A DNA stretch of 40,408 nucleotides from assembly GCA_016178045.1 (NCBI GenBank), contig JACOUE010000004.1:1-40408 (forward strand), read 5' to 3'. Positions 1-9,460 of this stretch are shown one piece after another (position 1 is the first letter of the stretch; each line of letters starts with the position of its first letter). This DNA is from Chloroflexota bacterium (GTDB lineage: Bacteria; Chloroflexota; Dehalococcoidia; SM23-28-2; JACOUE01). The translations under genes were made by a program, and so were the position numbers. The notes beneath the pieces are model-generated. The model worked only from the letters and a program-made list of their open reading frames with translations, ran no database searches and was not told where the DNA came from.

Positions 1-454
1 AGCGCCGCATCTCCAGGGCGAATATCCAGATAAGGTTCGGCTCCAGCGGCCGTTCCAGCACGTTGTCGAAGATGGTGATGAACGCCCCCTGCGGGTGCGG
101 GTGCGCCGTCGACATCTTCTCCTCAGCCACGAGGAGGACGGTGTCGAAGAGGCCGGAGGCGACGTGGAACCAGGCGTGGATGGGGACGAGGACGCCGGTG
201 CCGCCGCCGGCGTAGGGCCGGCTCACGGGCTTGCGCCAGCCGCCGGCGCCGTCGCTCAGGTACTCCGTCTTCATATGGACGCCGTCGAAGGCGTCCGGCG
301 CGCTGCCGATGACGACGCCGTCGACCTGGTCGAGGGTCAGCTCGCAGGACTCGAGGGCCTTGCTGGCGGCCTCCCAGGCCAGCTCCTGGCCCGTCTCCTG
401 GGCGCGGCGCATGAACTTGGTCATTCCCGCGCCAACGACTGCTACCCGTCGCAA
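1..454 (-). CDS. thiolase/acetyl-CoA acetyltransferase-like protein, N-terminal part (runs off the contig edge)
   Basis: Minus-strand translation from a TTG start (454..452) gives LRRVAVVGAGMTKFMRRAQETGQELAWEAASKALESCELTLDQVDGVVIGS..., a typical thiolase N-terminus; not in the ATG-based ORF list. Confidence 0.7.
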   Translation of the reverse strand, partial: MRRVAVVGAGMTKFMRRAQETGQELAWEAASKALESCELTLDQVDGVVIGSAPDAFDGVHMKTEYLSDGAGGWRKPVSRPYAGGGTGVLVPIHAWFHVASGLFDTVLLVAEEKMSTAHPHPQGAFITIFDNVLERPLEPNLIWIFALEMRR

Positions 455-487
455 GCCCAACCTAATCCCACCAACCGGATGTACACT

Positions 488-1642
488 TCATTCGACGCTG
501 AGCACCGCTACCGCCGCCGTCGATGTCGGCACGCCCCGCCACGACTGGGCGATGCCGGTGGTCACGTCCTCCAACTGGCGCTGGCCGGCCTGACCGCGCA
601 GCTGGAGGACGGCCTCCGCCACCTTCTGGAGGCCGGTCGCCTCCAGGAGGTGGCCCACGCCCAGGCTGCCCCCGGACGCGTTCACCGGGAACTCGCCGTC
701 GCGCTGGGTCTCGCTGTCTTCGGTCGCCGGGCCGGCCTCGCCGGGCCGGAAGAGGCGGAGCGCCTCCAGCGCCTGCAACTCCTTGTACGAATACGTGTCG
801 TCCACCTCGGCGAAGTCCACCTCCGCCGCGGGGTCGCGGACACCGGCCTGCCGGTACGCCATCTCGGCGGCCAGCCGCACCTGCGGCGCCGCCGCCCAGT
901 CGCGGCTGCCCAGCGAGTGGCTGTCCGAAGCCCAGCCTACACCCCGCAGCCACACCGGCTGGCCCGCCATCGCCTTCGCCCGGCTCTCGGAGGCCAACAC
1001 GACGACGATGGCGCCGTCGGCGGCCTCGCTCACCTCCAGCACCGAAAGGGGCGAGAAGGCCGGCGGCGCCCCCAGTACGTCCTCCACAGTCACGTTCGAG
1101 CCGTAGGCCGCCACCGGGTTGGCGAGGGCGTTGCGCCGGTTCTTGGCGGCCACGGCGGCAAGCTGCTCGCGGGTGGTCTCCGTGGCCCGCATGTAGGCGT
1201 CCGCCTCCAGCCCGGCCACCACGTGCGGGTTCATCCCCAGCGGCCGCACGAAGATGGGGTCGAGGGCGAAGGCCAGCAAGTGGTTGGGCGTGAGGATGTT
1301 CGACGCCTTGCTGTGGGCCTCTACCGCCACCACCTCGGCGACGCCGCTGAGGATCTGCATGTAGGCGGTGGCCAGCCCCTGGATGCCGTCGCCGCCCACG
1401 GTGTAGACGGGCCGGAGGGCGGCCCCGATCTGGTCGGGGACGTACTCGTCGAAGATGCTGGTGCCCTCGTTGAGGTCCTCGGAGCAGGAGAGGAAGCTGT
1501 CGACGTCGCGGCGGGGGTCGATCCCCGCGTCGGCGTAGGCGCGGGTCGCCGCTTCGAACATCAGCTCCTTGTAGGAGAGGTCAGGGCTTACGGGCCGGAA
1601 GGGGGTGTAGCCTACGCCGACAATCGCGACTCGATCCGACAA
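488..1642 (-). CDS. thiolase family protein (lipid-transfer/acetyl-CoA acetyltransferase-like)
   Basis: ORF MSDRVAIVGVGYTPFRPVSPDLSYKELMFEAATRAYADAGID...; thiolase-like N-terminus and ...NASGGSLGVGHLLEATGLQKVAEAVLQLRGQAG C-terminal motif. Confidence 0.8.
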   Translation of the reverse strand: MSDRVAIVGVGYTPFRPVSPDLSYKELMFEAATRAYADAGIDPRRDVDSFLSCSEDLNEGTSIFDEYVPDQIGAALRPVYTVGGDGIQGLATAYMQILSGVAEVVAVEAHSKASNILTPNHLLAFALDPIFVRPLGMNPHVVAGLEADAYMRATETTREQLAAVAAKNRRNALANPVAAYGSNVTVEDVLGAPPAFSPLSVLEVSEAADGAIVVVLASESRAKAMAGQPVWLRGVGWASDSHSLGSRDWAAAPQVRLAAEMAYRQAGVRDPAAEVDFAEVDDTYSYKELQALEALRLFRPGEAGPATEDSETQRDGEFPVNASGGSLGVGHLLEATGLQKVAEAVLQLRGQAGQRQLEDVTTGIAQSWRGVPTSTAAVAVLSVE

Positions 1643-1726
1643 ACGCGACCTCTCTTCTTGGAGCGACCAGTCCTCAGGGGCAGGTTCGGCTAGTTAGTTT
1701 AGCGTAAACCCGGCGCAAAGGCGAGA

Positions 1727-2491
1727 CTAGAAGTAGTTGACGCTGATGCCGCCGTCCACCACGAACGTCGTCCCCGTGGTCCACGACGACTCGTCCGACG
1801 CCAGGTAGATCGCGGCGTAGACCACGTCCTTGGCCCGGCCGAAGCGGCCCAGGGGGATGCGAGTCAGCCGCTTGTCCCGCTCGGCCGGGTCCCGCAGCAG
1901 CTCCTGGAGCATCGGCGTCTCGATAGGCCCCGGGCACAGGGCGTTGGCCCGGATGTGGTGGCGGCCGTACTGCACCGCCAGCGACCGGGTGAGGGAGACG
2001 ACGGCGCCTTTGCTGGCGGTGTAGGCGTCCTGGGGGACGGTGCACCCCATCAGCGCCACGAAAGAGGCGACATTGATGATGGAGCCACCGCCGGCCTTGA
2101 TGAGCTCCGGTATGCCGTACTTGCAGCAGAGGTACGTCCCCTTGACGTTGACGTCCAGCACCCGCTGGTAAACCGCCTCATCGAGGTCCACCACGGAGCC
2201 GTCTTCGCCGGGGAAGATACCGGCGTTGTTGTAGATAACGTTTAGCCGCCCGAAGGCGCCCGCCCCCTCTTCGACCGCCCGTCTCACTTCTTCCGCCTGG
2301 CTGACGTCGGCAGTGACGCCCACGATGGCGCCGCCTTCCCCCTTTACCGACTCCACTGTCTCCGCCAGCTGGCCCTCCGCCAAGTCAACGGCGACGACCT
2401 CCGCGCCCTCCTTGGCGAACATGCGCGCCGCCAGCCGGCCCATACCGCTGCCGGCGCCGGTGATGAGCGCGGTCTTGTTAGCCAGTCGCAT
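1727..2491 (-). CDS. SDR family oxidoreductase
   Basis: TGxxxGxG (TGAGSGMG), NNAG and YxxxK (YTASK) motifs of classical short-chain dehydrogenases. Confidence 0.9.
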   Translation of the reverse strand: MRLANKTALITGAGSGMGRLAARMFAKEGAEVVAVDLAEGQLAETVESVKGEGGAIVGVTADVSQAEEVRRAVEEGAGAFGRLNVIYNNAGIFPGEDGSVVDLDEAVYQRVLDVNVKGTYLCCKYGIPELIKAGGGSIINVASFVALMGCTVPQDAYTASKGAVVSLTRSLAVQYGRHHIRANALCPGPIETPMLQELLRDPAERDKRLTRIPLGRFGRAKDVVYAAIYLASDESSWTTGTTFVVDGGISVNYF

Positions 2492-2515
2492 CGACGGCCT
2501 CCTTCAGATATATGC

Positions 2516-3313
2516 TCACGAGAAGTCGATGAAGGCCACCGGCACCCCGCAGGTGGCGCTCGCGTGGACGCTGACGATCCGCCCGCCCTGGAGGGCCGGG
2601 TGCGGCGTCCCCACCGGGAAGCCTTCAGCCCGTAGCCGATCCGTCACAGCGTCGATCCCGGCGACCTCGAAGGCGATCCCGGCGATACGGGCGGTGCCGG
2701 GCTTCCCGGCGCCGTCCGCAGGGCCGATGACCTCGACGATGACGTCGCCGGGGCGGAAGAAGGCGAACCGGCGCGGGCCGCGCTCCAGCCGCCGCTTCGG
2801 CTCCAGACCGAAGTAGCCCGCTAGTCGATCGCAGGCAGCGTTAAGGTCGGGTACGGACACCACCACGTGGTCGATGCGGGTAATGCTCGAACCTTCAACC
2901 GCTTCCGCTTCGTCGCTCTCGGGCTGCACCACCTCCAGCAGGGCGCCGTCGAACGCCTCCGCCGCCAGGTAGCTGAGGCGCCCCGTGAACCCCTCGCGGG
3001 GCTCGAGATCCTGGAGCGCCACCCCTGCCTCTCGCAACCGGGCGACGGCGCCGGCAGCATCGTGGGTACGGAACGCCAGGTGGTGCAGGCCCTCGCCCCG
3101 TTCGGCGATGTGCTGAGCGAACGGCGAGTCATCGCGCGCAGGCTGTACGATCTCCAGGTAGCTCCCGCCTACCCGGACGAGGGAAGCGCGGACGCCGCGG
3201 GCTTCCACCGTCCCCTCCTTGACCACGGGAAGCCGCAGGGCGTCGCGGTAGAACGCCAGAGCGGCCTGTATGTCGCGGACGGCGATGCCGACGTGGTGGA
3301 CGTCGCTGATCAC
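2516..3313 (-). CDS. VOC family protein (glyoxalase/methylmalonyl-CoA epimerase-like, two VOC modules)
   Basis: VHHVGIAVRDIQAALAFYRDALRL... and IDHVVVSVPDLNAACDRLAGYFGLEP: two VOC-like halves. Confidence 0.8.
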   Translation of the reverse strand: MISDVHHVGIAVRDIQAALAFYRDALRLPVVKEGTVEARGVRASLVRVGGSYLEIVQPARDDSPFAQHIAERGEGLHHLAFRTHDAAGAVARLREAGVALQDLEPREGFTGRLSYLAAEAFDGALLEVVQPESDEAEAVEGSSITRIDHVVVSVPDLNAACDRLAGYFGLEPKRRLERGPRRFAFFRPGDVIVEVIGPADGAGKPGTARIAGIAFEVAGIDAVTDRLRAEGFPVGTPHPALQGGRIVSVHASATCGVPVAFIDFS

Positions 3314-4668
3314 TAGACCATCTCGAAGTAGCGCCGCCGCTCCCAGTCGGTCACTGCCGTGCGGAACTTTCCGACCTCCCAGCGCCGCAGCGCGGCGTAC
3401 TGCGCGACGAACTCCTCGCCGAAGTACTCCCGGGCCAGGACGCTCTCCTCGAACCGGGCAAGCGCTTCCGGCAGGGAGCGCGGCAGTCCCGGCGCGTCTT
3501 TGAGGTCGTAGGCGTTGCCCGTGGTGAACGGCGGCGGCTCCAGGCCCAGCTCGATGCCATGCAGGCCCCCGGCCAGCGAGGCGGCGAACGCCAGATAGGG
3601 GTTGATGTCCGCCCCGGGCACCCGGTTCTCGATCCGCACCGCCTCGGGGCTGCTGGCGATGACCCGCAGGGCAGTGGTGCGGTTATCCAGACCCCAGGTC
3701 AGGTTGGTCGGCACCCAGGTCCGCTCCACGTATCGTTTGTACGAGTTGACGTTAGGTGCGTACACCAGCATGAGCTCGGGCACGGTGGCCAGGATCCCCG
3801 CCGCGTACTGCCGGAGCAGCTCCGACAGGTGGTGCGGCGCCTCGTCCTCCCAGAAGACGTTGCGCGAGCCGTCCTCGCTCCACAGGCTCTGGTGGAGGTG
3901 GCCGCCGCAGCCATCGACGTCGTCGGCGTACTTGGCCATGAAGCTGGGCACGGCTCCGACCTGGGCCGCCACCTCCTTCGAGCCGCTCTTGTACAGCATC
4001 GTCTGGTCGGCGGCCCGCAGGGCGTCCGTATAGCGTAGGTTGAGCTCGTACATCCCGGCGCCGTGCTCGCGGTTGTACGCCTCCACCGGGATGCCGTACT
4101 CCGTCATCATCTGGCAGACCTGCCCGATCACCGGCTCGTCGATGGAGGCGTGATGGATGCTGTAGCAGTTGAGGCCCGGGTTGAGGGGCCGCAGGTCGCC
4201 GTAGCCCTTGGCGCGCAAGCTCTCCTGGTCCTCGCGGAAGAATCGAACCTCCAGCTCCGCCGCCATGCAGGGCCGGTAGCCGGCCGCCCGGCAGCGCTCC
4301 ACCACCCGCCGGAGGACGTGGCGCGGCGCGATGGGCAGCGGCTCGCCGTGCTCGGTGAAGAAGTCGCAGATGACGCTGGCGCTGCCCTCCTCCCAGGGCA
4401 CGACGGCGAAGGTCGAGAGGTCGGGCCGCATCAGGATATCGCCGAAGCCGATCTCCCAGTTGGAGTAAGGCAACTGCCCAACCACTTCGTCCTGGATATC
4501 CCAGCCAAAGATGACGTCGCACTGGGCGAAGCCCGCCTCGGCCTGGCGCAGGAACTGGTCGCTGCTCACCCGCTTGCCCCGGTACACCCCGTCCATGTCC
4601 GCCCCGCCGATCTTCACAGTGCGGACGCCGCCCTCCTCGATGGTCTTCGCTACTGCGCTAAGGTCCAT
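3313..4668 (-). CDS. glutamine synthetase family protein
   Basis: GS-like motifs (EVRFFREDQES, HGAGMYELNLRYTDAL, GCGGHLHQSLW, NSYKRYVERTWVPTNLTWGLDNRTTALRV, ENRVPGADINPYLAFAASLAGGLHG). Start placed at MDLSAVAKTI (4668) rather than the upstream ORF start. Confidence 0.88.
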   Translation of the reverse strand: MDLSAVAKTIEEGGVRTVKIGGADMDGVYRGKRVSSDQFLRQAEAGFAQCDVIFGWDIQDEVVGQLPYSNWEIGFGDILMRPDLSTFAVVPWEEGSASVICDFFTEHGEPLPIAPRHVLRRVVERCRAAGYRPCMAAELEVRFFREDQESLRAKGYGDLRPLNPGLNCYSIHHASIDEPVIGQVCQMMTEYGIPVEAYNREHGAGMYELNLRYTDALRAADQTMLYKSGSKEVAAQVGAVPSFMAKYADDVDGCGGHLHQSLWSEDGSRNVFWEDEAPHHLSELLRQYAAGILATVPELMLVYAPNVNSYKRYVERTWVPTNLTWGLDNRTTALRVIASSPEAVRIENRVPGADINPYLAFAASLAGGLHGIELGLEPPPFTTGNAYDLKDAPGLPRSLPEALARFEESVLAREYFGEEFVAQYAALRRWEVGKFRTAVTDWERRRYFEMV

Positions 4669-4834
4669 GTTTCCCCCTGCCCCGCCGCTGCGCCGCGGCC
4701 GGTTCCTCGTAGGCAGGATTGTATCACTCCCGCAGGCCGATCCGCCCGCAAAGTTAACCTCCCGGCGGATCACCCGTTACACATAAAAACCAAAAGGGAA
4801 CAGGGAAAAGCGATAAGCGCTTTATCAATTTCAA

Positions 4835-5602
4835 ATGTCGAAGCTTGCAGGGCTCGGGATGGTTTTGCTGGGGTTCGCCCTCGTCACCTCTCTCACCGCC
4901 GCCCACTCCCCCGCCGCCGGGGAGTTCGCGCCCCAGGACAGGCTTCCCACGCCGGACCGCGTGGTGCAGTCGCTCGCCAAGTTCGGCCCCAGGCCCACGC
5001 CCAAGGCGCCTCACGAAAAGCCGAAGCCGAAGTCGAAGCACCGCAAGCGCGTCGAAAAACGCAAACACCGGCTGAAGCGCAAGCACCGCCAGGCGCAGCG
5101 ACAGCGGACGTCACCGACTCCCGCCCCGCAGCCAGCGCCGGCACCGCAGCCGGCCGCTCTGCCGCCGCCCGCACCGGCGCCCACGCCGGCCCCGACTCCC
5201 GTACCCGTCAGCACGCTCTGCCTTCAGCAAGTCGTGGCCCTCATCAACCAGGCCAGGGCGGCAAGCGGACTCGCCTCGCTCACGACTGACCCCGCGCTCA
5301 CGGCAGCGGCCCAGAGCTACGCCCAGCTTCTGGCGGTGAACAACTGGTTCGACCACCTCGGCCCGGACGGCTCGTCCCTGAACTCGCGCACGGCGGCGGC
5401 GGGTTACGACGGCTGGGGCTTCCTGGCGGAAGCGCTGTACAAGGGCAGGACGAGCGACCCGGCCGATAAGGTGGTGACCGCGTGGCTGGGCAGCAGCGAC
5501 CACCGCTCCGTCCTCCTCAACGCGAAAGCCACGGAGGTGGGGGTCGGCTGCTACGACTCCGGCGGTTACCGCTGGTGGGTGGCCGACTTCGGGGCGCGGT
5601 GA
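4835..5602 (+). CDS. CAP/SCP domain (PR-1-like) secreted protein
   Basis: N-terminal signal-like segment, Lys/Arg-rich and Pro/Ala-rich linker, then CAP-like VVALINQARAASGLASLTTDPALTAAAQSYAQLL...NWFDHLGPDGSS. Confidence 0.8.
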   Translation: MSKLAGLGMVLLGFALVTSLTAAHSPAAGEFAPQDRLPTPDRVVQSLAKFGPRPTPKAPHEKPKPKSKHRKRVEKRKHRLKRKHRQAQRQRTSPTPAPQPAPAPQPAALPPPAPAPTPAPTPVPVSTLCLQQVVALINQARAASGLASLTTDPALTAAAQSYAQLLAVNNWFDHLGPDGSSLNSRTAAAGYDGWGFLAEALYKGRTSDPADKVVTAWLGSSDHRSVLLNAKATEVGVGCYDSGGYRWWVADFGAR

Positions 5603-5625
5603 GAGAAGCCGCAATAGATACCTGG

Positions 5626-5696
5626 AGCGGGCGGCGGGAATCGAACCCGCGTAGCCGACTTGGAAGGCCGGCGCTCTACCACTGAGCTACGCCCGC
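5626..5696 (-). tRNA. tRNA-Gly(TCC)
   Basis: Reverse complement GCGGGCGTAGCTCAGTGGTAGAGC...CTTCCAA...GGGTTCGATTCCCGCCGCCCGC; 7-bp acceptor stem pairs; anticodon TCC. Confidence 0.92.
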
Positions 5697-5748
5697 TCGT
5701 CGTACCGCTGAAATTATACCGTCCGCAGGGAGCGAACCTGAAGCCCGC

Positions 5749-6426
5749 CTACGAAAGGCAGTAGCCCCGCCGGGGCACCGTGCGGATCAGCTCCTCCCCC
5801 TGGGTGGCGGTGCGGATCTTCGTGCGCAGGTTCCGCATGTGCGAACGCACCAACTCCGAAGAGCCGGTGCCGGCCGGGAACTCCCACACCCGCTCCAGCA
5901 GCTCGTCGGAGGAGATGATCGCCCCCCGGCGGTGGGCCAGGTACTCCAGCAGGCGGAACTCCGTGGGGGTCAGGGAAACCGGTTTGCCCGCTCCCGCCAG
6001 CTCCCGTGACGAGCAGTCCAGGCGCGCCCCGCCCAGCGCAATCAGCCCGCCGCTGGCGCGCTGGCCGGAGGCCGCCAGCACCTTCTCCAGCGCCTCGACG
6101 ACCGCCCCCGGCGAGCAGGGCAGCGCCAGCACCTCGTCCACCTCCGTCCGGGCGGGGACGGCCCCGGGCAGCCACCGCTCCTCCGCCGTGGCCAGGAAGA
6201 CGACCGGCGTCAGGCCGTTGGCCCGTAGCCACTGTACCGCCTCCCTCATCTCCTCGCCCCCGAGGCCGCTGTCCACTACGACCGCGTCCACCTCCACGGC
6301 GAGGAGCGCGCGCACCACGGCCGCCGTGCTCTCCGCCTCCACCACCTCGTGCTGTCTCGGCGTTAGCGCCGACCGGACCAGCTCTCTGACGCTGGCGTTC
6401 CTGGTGAGCAAGAGGACAACCGACAT
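5749..6426 (-). CDS. response regulator-like transcription factor with OmpR/PhoB-type winged helix
   Basis: N-terminal receiver-like domain; C-terminal VSLTPTEFRLLEYLAHRRGAIISSDELLERVW...VRSHMRNLRTKI...GEELIRTVPRRGYCL. Confidence 0.82.
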   Translation of the reverse strand: MSVVLLLTRNASVRELVRSALTPRQHEVVEAESTAAVVRALLAVEVDAVVVDSGLGGEEMREAVQWLRANGLTPVVFLATAEERWLPGAVPARTEVDEVLALPCSPGAVVEALEKVLAASGQRASGGLIALGGARLDCSSRELAGAGKPVSLTPTEFRLLEYLAHRRGAIISSDELLERVWEFPAGTGSSELVRSHMRNLRTKIRTATQGEELIRTVPRRGYCLS

Positions 6427-6478
6427 GGCACTCTACCGTATGACTAGCCTATTATAGTGATCGGAGCCAAAGTCGCAA

Positions 6479-7081
6479 ATGGGTGACCTGCCACGCTTTC
6501 GTACGCCGGGACAGCCTAACTGGCACTTGCGGCTCGTCTGGCCCTTTCTCCTGCTCCTGGGCGGCTTCGTCTTCTTCCTCGAGTTCATCGCCGACGTTGG
6601 GGGGAGCGAAAACCCCGCCTCCCCCGTCGCCCTCGAAGCCACCCCGAGCCCAGCGCCCACCGCCACGGGCCAGCCGCAGACTTGGTTCGAGGGCGTCAAC
6701 ATCTACGACCTGCCCCAGGCGCAGGTGGAGCAGGTCATCGACGGCGAAACGATTGTGGTGGAAGACGAGAACGGCACGCTGCTGGTCCGCTACCTGGGCG
6801 CCGACACGCCCCAGGGAAGCGAGCCGTGTGCCGTGGAGGCGACGCTCAGGAACCGGCAGATCCTGGAGGAGGAACAGGTCTACCTTCTCGAAGACCGGCC
6901 CGGCCTCCCGGACGGGGGCGGTTTCCGCTACGTTCTGCTCCAGGAGGGTCAGTCGGTGGACGAAATCCTCATCTCCGAGGGGCTGGCCCGCTCCCGCGAC
7001 AGGCGATCCACGTACCGCGACCAGTTCGACCAGATAGAAGACGTATCCGCCCGCGAGCACATCGGCTGCCTCTGGCAGTAG
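6479..7081 (+). CDS. membrane-anchored thermonuclease (SNase-like) homologue, possibly divergent
   Basis: N-terminal TM segment; VIDGETIVVEDENGTLLVRYLGADTP...CAVEATLRNRQIL resembles the SNase fold core. Confidence 0.55.
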   Translation: MGDLPRFRTPGQPNWHLRLVWPFLLLLGGFVFFLEFIADVGGSENPASPVALEATPSPAPTATGQPQTWFEGVNIYDLPQAQVEQVIDGETIVVEDENGTLLVRYLGADTPQGSEPCAVEATLRNRQILEEEQVYLLEDRPGLPDGGGFRYVLLQEGQSVDEILISEGLARSRDRRSTYRDQFDQIEDVSAREHIGCLWQ

Positions 7082-7088
7082 CGGGGGC

Positions 7089-7832
7089 CTACTCCAGCGA
7101 CTCGAGCTCCCACAGCAGGTTCCCCGAGTCGTAGCGGACCAGCGCACGGTCCGGCCGGTCGGCGATCCAGACGCGCTGCACCCTCCCCTCCAGGCGCACC
7201 TCCAGCCGCCAGACGCGGAAGCTGCCGGCGGGGACCGTAATTCGCTCCGTGGTAATGACCTCGAGAGTCGTCGTCCCGGTCTGCGGCTTGGCCAGGATGG
7301 CCGTTCCCACGTCGTTATAGGAGGCGGTGTAGCCGCGGCGGAAGTCGATTGTCCGCCAGAGGAAGAGGTCTGACCAGCTGTCGTAAGCGTGAGGGGGCAG
7401 CTCCAGGCGGTCGGTGCGGCGGTCGTCATCCGCTTGCTGGCGTACGACCACCTGGCGCGGTCCGTATTCGACCTGCCAGAGGCGCTCGCCGTCTGGCCCT
7501 TCGATGGTGCGCTCCACGGTCTCGGGCTTCAGGCTCGCAGCGTCCGCTACCACTGCCACCACGTCCTGGAACGTAGCGTCCACGTCCTCGAACTCCTGCG
7601 AGAGCCTGAGCCGCTCGTCCTTCCGCTCGACGCGCAGGACGGCCGAGCCCTTCAGGTCGCCGTCGTCCAAGAGGCGGTACTTCGCGGTCTCGGGCGCGGT
7701 CCAGGGGACGCCGGACACTACGTCCTGCGTCGCCACCGGTTCGGTCTCGGCGGCGCAGGCGGCGAGGAGCAGCAGCCCGACGCCTGCAAGAATCGCGACC
7801 ACCCAGCGAGGCGGGCCTGATCGCACCGTCAA
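7089..7832 (-). CDS. putative lipoprotein, unknown function
   Basis: Lipobox-like N-terminus (AGVGLLLLAACAAE); no family recognised. Confidence 0.6.
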   Translation of the reverse strand: MTVRSGPPRWVVAILAGVGLLLLAACAAETEPVATQDVVSGVPWTAPETAKYRLLDDGDLKGSAVLRVERKDERLRLSQEFEDVDATFQDVVAVVADAASLKPETVERTIEGPDGERLWQVEYGPRQVVVRQQADDDRRTDRLELPPHAYDSWSDLFLWRTIDFRRGYTASYNDVGTAILAKPQTGTTTLEVITTERITVPAGSFRVWRLEVRLEGRVQRVWIADRPDRALVRYDSGNLLWELESLE

Positions 7833-8878
7833 GCCTCGCGGCGGACGCCTGGCGGCGCCGCCAGCACCTTACGCACCCTCGCCACCGCCTCCTCCACCTC
7901 CTCGCGCCCGATGCCGTAGTGGGTGACCATGCGGATACGGCCCCCTTCGGGGAGGCAGAGGACGCCCGCTTGCCACGTCCTCTGCATGAAGTGGCCCAGG
8001 TCCCAGCCGGCGACGGTGAAGAAGACGAGGTTCGTCTGGGGCGGCGGCGCCAGCTCGATCCCCTCCAGCCCCGACAGCCCCTCGGCGAGGACGCGGGCGT
8101 TCTCGTGGTCCTCGGCCAGCCGCTCCACCATCGCCTCCAGGGCGACGATGCCCGCAGCGGCGATGACCCCGGCCTGGCGCATGCCGCCGCCCACCATCTT
8201 GCGGTAGCGCCGGGCCCGCCCGATGAACTCCCCGCTGCCGCAGAGGACGGAGCCGATGGGGCAGGCCAGCCCCTTGCACAGGCTGAACGCCACGGAGTCG
8301 GCGTGGCGGGCCAGCCGCTCCGCCGGCACCCCCAAGGCGACGGCGGCGTTGAAGACGCGCGCCCCGTCCAGATGGACGGGCAGCCCGTACTTCCGCGCCA
8401 CTTCTGACGCCGCCTCCAGGTCCGCCTCCGTGAGGACGGTGCCGCCGCAGCGGTTGTGCGTGTTCTCCACGCAGAGCAGGCCGGTGCGTGGCCAGTGGAC
8501 GTCGCTGCCGCGGACGGTGCGGCCGACCTCCTCGAGGTCCAGCCGACCCTGAGCGTCGTTGGGGACGGGCCGGAGGCCCAGGCCACCCAGGGCGAAGGCG
8601 CCGCCGACCTCGTAGTGGAGGATGTGCGACTCGTCGCCCAGGATCACCTCGTTGCCGCGCTCGCAGTGGCTGAGGAGGGCCACCAGGTTGCTCATCGTGC
8701 CGCTGGCGGTGAGGACGGCCGCCTCCTTGCCCATCGCCCCGGCCGCCGCCTTCTCCAGGCGCTGGACGGTGGGGTCGCCGCCGAAGACGTCGTCGCCCAG
8801 GGGGGCGCTCACCATCGCCTCGTACATGGCGGGCGTGGGCAGGGTGACGGTATCGCTGCGCAGGTCGATGACGTTCAC
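7829..8878 (-). CDS. ltaE: low-specificity L-threonine aldolase
   Basis: MNVIDLRSDTVTLPTPAMYEAMVSAPLGDDVFGGDPTVQRLE...; hallmark threonine aldolase N-terminus and VAFSLCKGLACPIGSVLCG PLP region. Confidence 0.92.
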   Translation of the reverse strand: MNVIDLRSDTVTLPTPAMYEAMVSAPLGDDVFGGDPTVQRLEKAAAGAMGKEAAVLTASGTMSNLVALLSHCERGNEVILGDESHILHYEVGGAFALGGLGLRPVPNDAQGRLDLEEVGRTVRGSDVHWPRTGLLCVENTHNRCGGTVLTEADLEAASEVARKYGLPVHLDGARVFNAAVALGVPAERLARHADSVAFSLCKGLACPIGSVLCGSGEFIGRARRYRKMVGGGMRQAGVIAAAGIVALEAMVERLAEDHENARVLAEGLSGLEGIELAPPPQTNLVFFTVAGWDLGHFMQRTWQAGVLCLPEGGRIRMVTHYGIGREEVEEAVARVRKVLAAPPGVRREA

Positions 8879-8947
8879 GAGTTGCTCCCGCTCCTTTATA
8901 CCAAAAAGGCCGCCCCTAAAGCGGCCCGGAGTCCTGCGAAGGTGGTG

Positions 8948-9445
8948 TTACGACGTCCGCTCCCAAAGCGACTGGTACGTCTCCGCGCCGCGGATGGCGG
9001 CGATGACCTCCGCCTTCTCCTCCTGCTCCAGCTCCCGGTATGCCTCCTCGCAGCGCCCGGCCAGATCCTCGCCGCCGAGGCTCACCATCCGGTCGACGAT
9101 GCGCTGCCAGAGACCGGAGTCGCGGAAGGTGTTGAGCTGGCGCGGCCACATGAACGACATGATCTTGTCGGGCAGGGCGAAGCGGGGGCGCATCTGCTTG
9201 AGGGCCTTGAACCGCTCCTCCACCGAGCCGGCCTTGGGCACAACCGCGATGTGCGGCCCCTCCGTCTCGCTGGTGCGGCAGTCGAGCAGGAGACGCTTGT
9301 CCAGGATGGCGAAGCGGATGACCAGCACCTCGGCCGCATCGATGACCTTGAGCACTTCGTCCAGGTCGAGCCCGTAGTCGTCCATCGGTTCTCCCGGCGG
9401 GGTGAGAGGACGCCGTCCGGCTTTCCTCATCCCGCATTCTCCCAT
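8948..9445 (-). CDS. hypothetical protein
   Basis: Uninterrupted ORF in the same direction as its neighbours; start may be internal (MDDYGLDLDEVLKVI). Confidence 0.5.
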   Translation of the reverse strand: MGECGMRKAGRRPLTPPGEPMDDYGLDLDEVLKVIDAAEVLVIRFAILDKRLLLDCRTSETEGPHIAVVPKAGSVEERFKALKQMRPRFALPDKIMSFMWPRQLNTFRDSGLWQRIVDRMVSLGGEDLAGRCEEAYRELEQEEKAEVIAAIRGAETYQSLWERTS

Positions 9446-9460
9446 ACGGTTGTTTGAGGG

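Noticed and set aside
95-1693. 532-aa + strand ORF
   Set aside because: Antisense to two clear thiolase genes; low-complexity Arg/Ala/Gly composition typical of GC-rich shadow ORFs.
4063-5289. 408-aa + strand ORF
   Set aside because: Antisense to the glutamine-synthetase-like gene, then out of frame with the CAP protein; artefact of GC-rich DNA.
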